64,000 nt of DNA from Phycisphaera sp. (lineage in GTDB: Bacteria; Planctomycetota; Phycisphaerae; Phycisphaerales; Phycisphaeraceae): assembly GCA_016125215.1 (NCBI GenBank), contig WGMF01000016.1:1-64000 (forward strand). Reading direction: 5' to 3'. A model generated the notes under the pieces. The model worked only from the letters and a program-made list of their open reading frames with translations. It was not told the DNA's origin and made no database searches. The translations under genes and the position numbers were made by a program. Within the stretch, counting starts at the first letter, position 1, and the number at the start of each line of letters is the position of its first letter. Below, one piece after another: positions 54,260 through 64,000 of this stretch.

Positions 54260-55027
54260 ATGGACACGGGCTTGCGGGGCAAAGTGGCGTTGGTGACAGC
54301 GGCGTCGAAGGGGCTTGGCAGGGGGTGCGCCGCGGCGCTGGCGGCCGAGGGCGTTCGCGTGGCGATCTGTGCGCGACATGAAAACGAAGTCCGGCGCACA
54401 GCCGACGAACTCGGGGGCGGGGTGTTGCCGTGGGTCTGCGACGTGACCGATACGCAACAGGTCGGGAAATTACTCGGTGACGTACGTTCGACGCTGGGCG
54501 AGATCGACATCCTCGTGACCAACGCGGGCGGCCCGCCGGCGGGGACGTTTGCGACGACGCCCATCGAACAATACCCCAAAGCCATCGACCTGAACCTGAT
54601 GTCGGCGGTGCGCCTTGTACACGGTGTGGTCGGTCCGATGAAAGAAAAGCACTGGGGAAGGATCGTGATGGTCACGTCGATCAGCGTCAAGCAACCGATC
54701 GGGAACCTGCTGCTCTCGAACATGGCCAGAGCGGGCCTGACGGGTTTTATGAAAACGATTGCCACCGAACTGGCCCCGCACGGCATTACCGTCAACGCGC
54801 TGTTGCCCGGCTTGCACGAGACCGACCGGGTCAAGAGTCTGCTCGCATCACAGACCGGCGATTTCGAGAAAAACAAGGCCCAGATGGTGGCCGGCGTCCC
54901 GATGAAGCGCCTGGGCAACGCGGCGGACTTCGGCGCGGCCTGTGCGTTTCTCTGTTCGATGCAGGCCGGCTTCATCACCGGGCAGAACCTGCTCATCGAC
55001 GGCGGGGCGTATGCGGGGCTGATCTGA
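54260..55027 (+). CDS. Atypical short-chain dehydrogenase/reductase-like protein
   Basis: 255 residues with a Rossmann fold. The glycine motif is degenerate (TAASKGLG instead of TGxxxGIG), NAGGPP follows strand 4, and the usual YxxxK catalytic pair is missing: the aligned stretch reads LLLSNMARAGLTGFMK. This matches the group of SDR-like proteins that lack the active-site tetrad (BKR_like_SDR_like). Whether it binds NAD(P) or has a different reaction is unknown. The C-terminus QNLLIDGGAYAGLI is standard. Confidence 0.83.
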   Translation: MDTGLRGKVALVTAASKGLGRGCAAALAAEGVRVAICARHENEVRRTADELGGGVLPWVCDVTDTQQVGKLLGDVRSTLGEIDILVTNAGGPPAGTFATTPIEQYPKAIDLNLMSAVRLVHGVVGPMKEKHWGRIVMVTSISVKQPIGNLLLSNMARAGLTGFMKTIATELAPHGITVNALLPGLHETDRVKSLLASQTGDFEKNKAQMVAGVPMKRLGNAADFGAACAFLCSMQAGFITGQNLLIDGGAYAGLI

Positions 55028-55124
55028 AGACTCCACCGTCGGTTTCAACAGCGTTGTTGCGACGCACACCGTGACGGGACACAATACCCCTTCAGCGCTC
55101 AACGGATGAGCGCCCACCCCGCAC

Positions 55125-55129
55125 GGAGG
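55125..55129 (+). promoter_or_regulatory. Ribosome-binding site for a TTG start
   Basis: GGAGG lies seven bases before the TTG at 55137, the first codon of the GH15-like gene. No ATG in this frame lies near the expected N-terminus of the family. Confidence 0.65.
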
Positions 55130-55136
55130 CGCCAGA

Positions 55137-57380
55137 TTGCCACGCGATATCCCCATCGGCAACGGGCAGATGCTGGTCGCATTCGACCATCACTACCAGG
55201 TCCGTGACATCTACTTCCCCCACGTCGGGCAGGAGAACCACGCCGGCGGCGGCCCGTGTCGCTTCGGCGTCTGGTCCGACATCGACACCCCTCGTAAAAG
55301 CAGTGGGGGACACCCGCAAGACAAACCCACGCACCGACTTTACTGGACCGACCACGGCTGGGACATCGACCTGGGCTATGTCGAAGACTCGCTGGCAACG
55401 CAGGTGACGCTCACCCACCCGGTGTTGAATCTGACACTGCGCTGCACCGACGTGATCGACTTCCACCGCCCCGTGATGGTTCGGCGGATCGAGATTGCCA
55501 ACCTCACCGACCGTCCGCGACAAGTCCACCTCTTCCACCACAACGACCTGATGATGTACGGCTCAAAGGTCGGCGACACCGCGTTCTTCGATCCGAAATT
55601 GCGATCCGTGATCCACTACCGCAAGAGCCGATACCTGATGGCCTGCTGGTACGCCGACGGCGAGCCACGCATCGATGAATACGCCACGGGCACGGCGGGC
55701 TTCAACGGCGCGGAGGGGACGTGGCGCGACGCGGAGGACGGACGCCTGGGCAACAACGCCATCGCGCAAGGCGCAGTGGACTCGACGATCATGCTTCAGG
55801 TGCCGCTGGGCCCCAAGGGCACCGCCAACGACAAGCGGATTGTCTACCTCGTGCTCGGCGCGGGCTTTGCCTACCGTGAGGTCGCGGAGGTCCACCGATT
55901 CCTCAACCGTGAATCCCCCCAAGGCGTGATCGATCGCACCACCGCTTACTGGCGATTGTGGCTGGCGGCGGCCAGGACCCAGTTCCCCGCGCCCGAGCAC
56001 CACGGGCCATCGCCCAAAGTCACCGAGATCTACAAACGCTCGCTCCTGATCCTGCGCACGCAGATCGACAACAGCGGCGCGATCATCGCCGCCAACGACT
56101 CGGACTTCATGCAGTATTCTCGCGACACCTACTCCTACCTCTGGCCGCGCGACGGCGCGCTTGTTGCCGCCGCGCTCGACGACGCGGGGCTGCCCGACAT
56201 TGCCAAGAGTTTTTACACCTTCTGTTCCAACATCCTGACCGACCACGGCTGCTTCCTGCACAAATACAACCCCGACGGCTCGCTGGCGTCGAGCTGGCAC
56301 CCGTGGGTCAGCCTGGGCAACCCGCAACTGCCCATCCAGGAAGACGAGACCGCCCTTGTCGTCTGGGCGTTGTGGCGGCACTACGAGCACTACCGCGATA
56401 TCGAGTTCGTCCGACCGCTCTGGCTGCAACTCGTCACCCGCGCAGCCGACTTCCTCGTACGATTCCGTGACCCGCGCACCAAGTTGCCGCTGCCGAGCTA
56501 CGACCTGTGGGAAGAGCGGTGGGGCGTCCACGCCTTCACGGTCGCCAGTGTGTACGGCGGGCTGATGGCGGCCTACAACTTCGCGGTCTGCTTCGGGGAC
56601 ACACGCCGGGCCAACACCTACCAAACCGCGGCGCAGGAGATGCGTATTGCGTTCGAGAAACACATGTGGTCCGAGGAGCACCAGCGGTTCTACCGGCGGA
56701 TCGTCCCGCTCGACCACGAACACACCGCGCGGATGGTGGCGTTGATTATGGCCGGCCGCTCCCCAAGGCTGGCCGACCTGCAGCCCGGATCGAGCGTGAC
56801 GGACATCAACAAACCCAAGCCACCCGAGGACCTCACGCAACCCCCGCCCTTCGAGGTCGACCACGTCATCGACAGCTCGATGTACGCCATCTTCGCGTTC
56901 GGCCTGCTCGACGTCGGTGATGAGCGCGTGGACAAGACGATGAAAGCCATAGAGAAACGCCTGTGGGTCCGCACGCCCGTCGGCGGGGTCGCGCGGTACG
57001 AGGGCGACACCTATCACCGTGTCACCGACGACACCGCCGCCGTGCCCGGCAACCCGTGGTTTATCTGCACCCTCTGGCTGGCGCAGTGGCACATCGCACG
57101 CGCTAAAAACGCCGCGGAACTCCGCCAGGCCCTGCCGATACTCGACTGGGTGGCCACGCGAGCGCTCAAGTCCGGCGTCCTGGCCGAGCAGGTCCACCCC
57201 TTGAGCAACCACCCGCTCTCGGTCTCGCCGCTCACCTGGAGCCACGCGACGGTCGTGGCCACGTTGCTGGATTACGCACGCAAGCTCGACACCATGAACG
57301 CCTGCCCGAGTTGCGGACGGCCGATGCCCCACGACCACGACACCAAGCCCACCGCCATGAACAAGCGGTCCCGAGAGTAA
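55137..57380 (+). CDS. Glycoside hydrolase family 15-like protein (glucoamylase/trehalase type)
   Basis: 747 residues from a TTG start. An N-terminal beta-sandwich (RDIPIGNGQMLVAFDHHYQVRDIYFPHVGQENH to about 270) precedes an (alpha/alpha)6 catalytic barrel with YSRDTYSYLWPRDGALVAAAL, a typical GH15 block, and SYDLWEERWGVHAFTVAS, whose glutamate is the expected acid. No signal peptide, so cytoplasmic. The C-terminus ends in NACPSCGRPMPHDHD, a CxxC/histidine tail that could bind zinc and is not usual. Likely substrates are alpha-glucans or trehalose. Confidence 0.87.
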   Translation: MPRDIPIGNGQMLVAFDHHYQVRDIYFPHVGQENHAGGGPCRFGVWSDIDTPRKSSGGHPQDKPTHRLYWTDHGWDIDLGYVEDSLATQVTLTHPVLNLTLRCTDVIDFHRPVMVRRIEIANLTDRPRQVHLFHHNDLMMYGSKVGDTAFFDPKLRSVIHYRKSRYLMACWYADGEPRIDEYATGTAGFNGAEGTWRDAEDGRLGNNAIAQGAVDSTIMLQVPLGPKGTANDKRIVYLVLGAGFAYREVAEVHRFLNRESPQGVIDRTTAYWRLWLAAARTQFPAPEHHGPSPKVTEIYKRSLLILRTQIDNSGAIIAANDSDFMQYSRDTYSYLWPRDGALVAAALDDAGLPDIAKSFYTFCSNILTDHGCFLHKYNPDGSLASSWHPWVSLGNPQLPIQEDETALVVWALWRHYEHYRDIEFVRPLWLQLVTRAADFLVRFRDPRTKLPLPSYDLWEERWGVHAFTVASVYGGLMAAYNFAVCFGDTRRANTYQTAAQEMRIAFEKHMWSEEHQRFYRRIVPLDHEHTARMVALIMAGRSPRLADLQPGSSVTDINKPKPPEDLTQPPPFEVDHVIDSSMYAIFAFGLLDVGDERVDKTMKAIEKRLWVRTPVGGVARYEGDTYHRVTDDTAAVPGNPWFICTLWLAQWHIARAKNAAELRQALPILDWVATRALKSGVLAEQVHPLSNHPLSVSPLTWSHATVVATLLDYARKLDTMNACPSCGRPMPHDHDTKPTAMNKRSRE

Positions 57381-57410
57381 CAGCATGTTAGCGCCACTGG
57401 CGTCTATTAC

Positions 57411-57444
57411 CTCCCCTCCCCTTGAAAGGGGAGGGAGATTTTTG
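57411..57444 (+). terminator. Intrinsic terminator of the GH15-like gene
   Basis: Stem CCCTCCCCTT/AAGGGGAGGG followed by AGATTTTTG, 30 bp after the stop codon. It is the third copy of the CCCCTCCCC hairpin family seen at 25219-25346. Confidence 0.7.
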
Positions 57445-57466
57445 ACACCAGTTGCTCTAGTCGCCA

Positions 57467-59446
57467 TCAATACGGCAGGATATTCACCGACTGGTATTCC
57501 AAACTATTGATCGCAAGATAGGCCGCGAAACCGGCCCAGAAGAGTAACGCGAAGAGTTCCCCCATCAGGCAACCGATGAACAACGGCTTGGCGTTGTTGT
57601 AAGCGCGTGTGCCGCCGAGTTGGATGAGGATATTTCGGACCAGCCAGCCGAGGAAGACGCTGGGCCAGATCTGGTTGACGCACCACGTCCCGGCGCCGAG
57701 CAGCCCGATCGGGTGCAGGGGCCAGGCCGGGTAACGCTTGCACAGCTCGAAGAGCGCGATCACCAGCACGCTCCCGCCGAGGATGTAGGGCAGGTGGTCG
57801 GAGATCGGCGTGGAACGGATGCCGTCGAGCGTGTCCATCATCAGGTTCTCACCGACCCGGAACTGCTGCCGACCCCACCCGGCGATGGGCGTCTCCATCG
57901 GCGTGTCGCTGTGGTGGTAGCTCATCCAAAGGATCAACAGCCAGCCGCAGACCAGGGCGACGACCGCGACGAAGATGAACAGCCCGCCGAGCTTGAGGTG
58001 ACGCGGGGTGTCGTCGTCGGGTTCGATCGCCATCGCCTGCGTCGCCACCGCGCCCACGCACATGCGTTGCCCCTCGCCCAGCCACGCCGAGAGGATGCCG
58101 CCGAAGTACATCGTCGGAAGCGTCCGCAACGCCAGCGGGAGCATGCGCAGGAAAATCTCGAACGTGTACCGCGTCAGGAAAAACAACGGCAGCCCGGTCT
58201 CCGCGACGACGCGCATGAGTGTGAGCGTCGCCATGACCGCCGAGACGACAAAGAGCACCGCGAACACCGGCGGGACACGGACCCACATAAGCCAGGTGAA
58301 CATCCCCAGGCACCCGCCGACCATGCACCACCCCGCCAGCCGGTACGCCCGGTCTCGCTCGGCGGAGGGTCTGCTGAACATGCAACGCGCCACATGCGCC
58401 AGGTGCTTACGCGCCAGCCAGGCGACGCACAGTGCGAACATGACCGTCACGCCGGCACGCGCGTCACTCACCACGCCGCCGTTGAACGGGGGGAAATAGG
58501 CTGTGCCGACCATGATGTAGAGGGCCGTGAGAATCTGCGCCGACCAGATGGAAAAGCCCGTGCGGTTGGGCAGGAAATAGGCCACGGCCAGGAACGTAAA
58601 GAAGAGTCGGCCGCCCTTGATCCATCCGGGGAGGTACCGCCACGGCGGCTCTTGGAAGTAGGGCCAGAGGTTCCAGTGGATGTCGATGACCGGCACGCTC
58701 GCCGGCGCGTAACGGTGGCCCTGCGCAAGCGAGTGCAACAGGAACACCACGACACAGCCGACCCAGAACAGCCGGCTGGTGAAGATCGCCGGGACCTTGC
58801 GCGACGATCCTTCGGGCACATCGACCAGCGAACGGAAGATCGTCAGCAGCGGGAAGGGGACCCGTTCCTCTTGCAGCCAGTAACGGGTCATGACCACCGA
58901 CAGCGCGATCATCATCACGTACCACGGGACGACAAAGCCCGACCAGCTTGCGATCGGCGCGACCCACCTGCCCCACGGGACCGGCTTGCCCGGTTCGAGT
59001 TCATCCAGGAACGGCTCGGCGACAGGGAGCTTGGCCTCGTATTCCAATGAGTCGGGGTAGAGCGCCTTGGGCGGGTCGAGCGCCTTGTAAGCCGTGGCCA
59101 TCCGCTGCTCGGTGTTCGCGCGACGCACCGCGTCCACAAGAGGAAACGCCAGTTGCCTGAGAATCCCCGCGCTGGGCGGCAGCGCCACGATCATCAGCAC
59201 GCCGCAGATCACCGCAAGGCCGCGTCGTGAAAAACTCAACCGGGGAGCGAAACGCCTGAGCAACGGGTTGATGCCGAGCACGACCACCAGCAACGCAAGC
59301 GTCGCCACCGGCACGAGGTAGTCGTCGGCGATCAACGCGTTGTGGAAGGTGAAGTTGTTCCAGATCGTGGCGACCCAGATGCACACCGACAGCGCCGCGC
59401 ACAGCAGCACCGCCAGGATGCACTTGCCCCATGCGTACCTCTTCAT
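57467..59446 (-). CDS. Large polytopic membrane protein, DUF6785-like
   Basis: 659 residues with about fourteen hydrophobic segments. It begins with one segment (GKCILAVLLCAALSVCIWVAT), carries the conserved block LSFSRRGLAVICGVLMIVALPPSAGILRQL, and later WYVMMIALSVVMTRYWLQEERVPFPL. The layout resembles the OPT-like families DUF6784/DUF6785 common in Planctomycetota, which have no known substrate. An ATG at 59473 is possible but adds nine polar residues. It lies downstream of secA in the same direction, separated by a tandem repeat. Confidence 0.75.
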   Translation of the reverse strand: MKRYAWGKCILAVLLCAALSVCIWVATIWNNFTFHNALIADDYLVPVATLALLVVVLGINPLLRRFAPRLSFSRRGLAVICGVLMIVALPPSAGILRQLAFPLVDAVRRANTEQRMATAYKALDPPKALYPDSLEYEAKLPVAEPFLDELEPGKPVPWGRWVAPIASWSGFVVPWYVMMIALSVVMTRYWLQEERVPFPLLTIFRSLVDVPEGSSRKVPAIFTSRLFWVGCVVVFLLHSLAQGHRYAPASVPVIDIHWNLWPYFQEPPWRYLPGWIKGGRLFFTFLAVAYFLPNRTGFSIWSAQILTALYIMVGTAYFPPFNGGVVSDARAGVTVMFALCVAWLARKHLAHVARCMFSRPSAERDRAYRLAGWCMVGGCLGMFTWLMWVRVPPVFAVLFVVSAVMATLTLMRVVAETGLPLFFLTRYTFEIFLRMLPLALRTLPTMYFGGILSAWLGEGQRMCVGAVATQAMAIEPDDDTPRHLKLGGLFIFVAVVALVCGWLLILWMSYHHSDTPMETPIAGWGRQQFRVGENLMMDTLDGIRSTPISDHLPYILGGSVLVIALFELCKRYPAWPLHPIGLLGAGTWCVNQIWPSVFLGWLVRNILIQLGGTRAYNNAKPLFIGCLMGELFALLFWAGFAAYLAINSLEYQSVNILPY

Positions 59447-59510
59447 CGCGTGCGGTCCCTCAGGACATGACAACGACCGGAGACGTGGACCCGTCCACTA
59501 TAAACGATCA

Positions 59511-59565
59511 CCCCCGGAAGTTTCCCCCCGGAAGTTTCCCCCCGGAAGTTTCCCCCGGAAGTTAT
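59511..59565. repeat. Four tandem CCCCCGGAAGTTT units downstream of secA
   Basis: Units of 13-14 bp in succession: CCCCCGGAAGTTT, CCCCCCGGAAGTTT twice, and CCCCCGGAAGTTA. They lie between the secA stop and the DUF6785-like start. A similar CCCCGGAA-rich block lies upstream of secA. Confidence 0.9.
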
Positions 59566-59609
59566 TTCATCGGTCGCATCATCACTTGGCCCGGTTCATG
59601 GAGGCTCGA

Positions 59610-63686
<4,077 letters not shown>

Positions 63687-63771
63687 GAGGGGTTCCTCGG
63701 GGCGGTGCGGTGTGGTTGGATGGAAAGATAGACGACGCGCGTGACAGTGGATGAAGAAAGCCCGGTTCTAA

Positions 63772-63827
63772 CTTCCGGGGTTCCGGGGTTCCGGGGGACT
63801 GCTTCCGGGGTTCCGGGGTTCCCGGGG
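63772..63827. repeat. TTCCGGGG tandem units upstream of secA
   Basis: Six TTCCGGGG-type units of 8-9 bp in two groups of three, separated by ACTG. The reverse complement is CCCCGGAA, the core of the repeat downstream of secA. The block lies between secA and the partial gene at the right edge and may include promoter elements of secA. Confidence 0.85.
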
Positions 63828-64000
63828 TCAGCGCGTGGGTGGGGGGAGGTCGATGTGGGCGAAGCGGGAGGTGTGCGATTGCGATTGCAGCGCGGTGGGT
63901 GTGGCTTCAGAGGTTTGGCGGTCAACCGTCAGGGATGTCGGGCAATGGCCATTGCACTGGGTGAGGATCGCGGCAAAGGGTGTCTGTCCGACGGGTTTGA
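63828..64000 (-). CDS. Partial gene, C-terminal 57 codons, unidentified
   Basis: An open frame enters from the right edge and ends with TGA at 63828-63830. The visible protein is KPVGQTPFAAILTQCNGHC, then a polar serine/threonine-rich stretch ending HIDLPPPTR. It has no known motif apart from a CNGHC pair that could bind metal or form a disulfide. The low-complexity end and short length leave doubt. If real, it lies directly upstream of secA in the same direction. Confidence 0.4.
   Translation of the reverse strand, partial: KPVGQTPFAAILTQCNGHCPTSLTVDRQTSEATPTALQSQSHTSRFAHIDLPPPTR

Noticed and set aside
55563-57470. 635-codon open frame opposite the GH15-like gene
   Set aside because: Antisense shadow; the plus-strand frame has GH15 motifs throughout.
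57620-59050. 476-codon open frame opposite the DUF6785-like gene
   Set aside because: Histidine/arginine-rich shadow of a clear membrane protein on the minus strand.

Overview
The window looks like chromosomal DNA from a GC-rich member of the Planctomycetota, most probably class Phycisphaerae. The evidence is the gene content: DapL-type lysine synthesis, an McsA/McsB arginine-kinase pair, two sulfatases, a sialate O-acetylesterase, PEP-CTERM and dockerin-tailed exported proteins, a DUF6785-like membrane protein and an unusually long SecA. No marker gene such as 16S rRNA is present, so the assignment is an inference from family content. Genes are densely packed on both strands with many convergent pairs. 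There is no rRNA operon, prophage or CRISPR array.

Layout. 1-1507 is a complete IS4-type insertion sequence with matching 15-18 bp terminal inverted repeats, sitting 11 bp beyond the stop codon of a 5'-truncated amidohydrolase remnant (1519-1917). Two exported proteins of unknown function follow (2176-4652). 4960-18663 is mostly housekeeping: dapL, an MFS exporter, a PNPOx-like flavoprotein, coaC-rpoZ, a short pheT, a Gfo/Idh/MocA oxidoreductase, comF, a PyrK-like reductase, a VOC protein, a methyltransferase, mcsA-mcsB and an exported unknown. tRNA-Arg(ACG) and a DsbD-type reductase lead to a cluster of fliM, a STAS protein, an RsbW-like ATPase, ybeY and a CorC-like protein. cysS, a 950-residue exported orphan, a PIN-TRAM membrane protein, gluconokinase, a GH63 hydrolase, tRNA-Val(CAC), trpS and a membrane-anchored phosphatase reach 35323.

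35324-57380 is more accessory in character: an M64-like peptidase with dockerin and PEP-CTERM modules, a tandem sialate O-acetylesterase, trpF, a UvrD/PcrA helicase, a TauE-like transporter, a PEP-CTERM protein, a receiver-like protein, a second Gfo/Idh/MocA oxidoreductase, two sulfatases flanking a family 9 glycosyltransferase, an esterase, a STAS protein, an atypical SDR and a GH15 hydrolase. 57467-64000 holds a DUF6785-like membrane protein, a 1358-residue SecA and the 3' end of an unidentified gene.

The least explained structure is between genes. (i) Six intergenic regions carry short-period repeat modules in inverted pairs whose edges coincide with, or lie within a few bases of, stop codons of the neighbouring genes, sometimes supplying the stop codon or the last residues. 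(ii) A 13-copy heptanucleotide tandem repeat occupies the ribosome-binding region of fliM and is open in all forward frames, so copy-number change could alter motor-switch expression. (iii) SecA carries three large expansions, one made of four degenerate helical repeats, and its gene is flanked on both sides by CCCCGGAA-type tandem repeats.

Functionally, the sulfatases, esterases, GH63 and GH15 hydrolases and exported C-terminally sorted proteins suggest a life on sulfated or acetylated polysaccharides. fliM indicates a motile stage, and the STAS/RsbW-like genes point to partner-switch signalling next to the motor gene.
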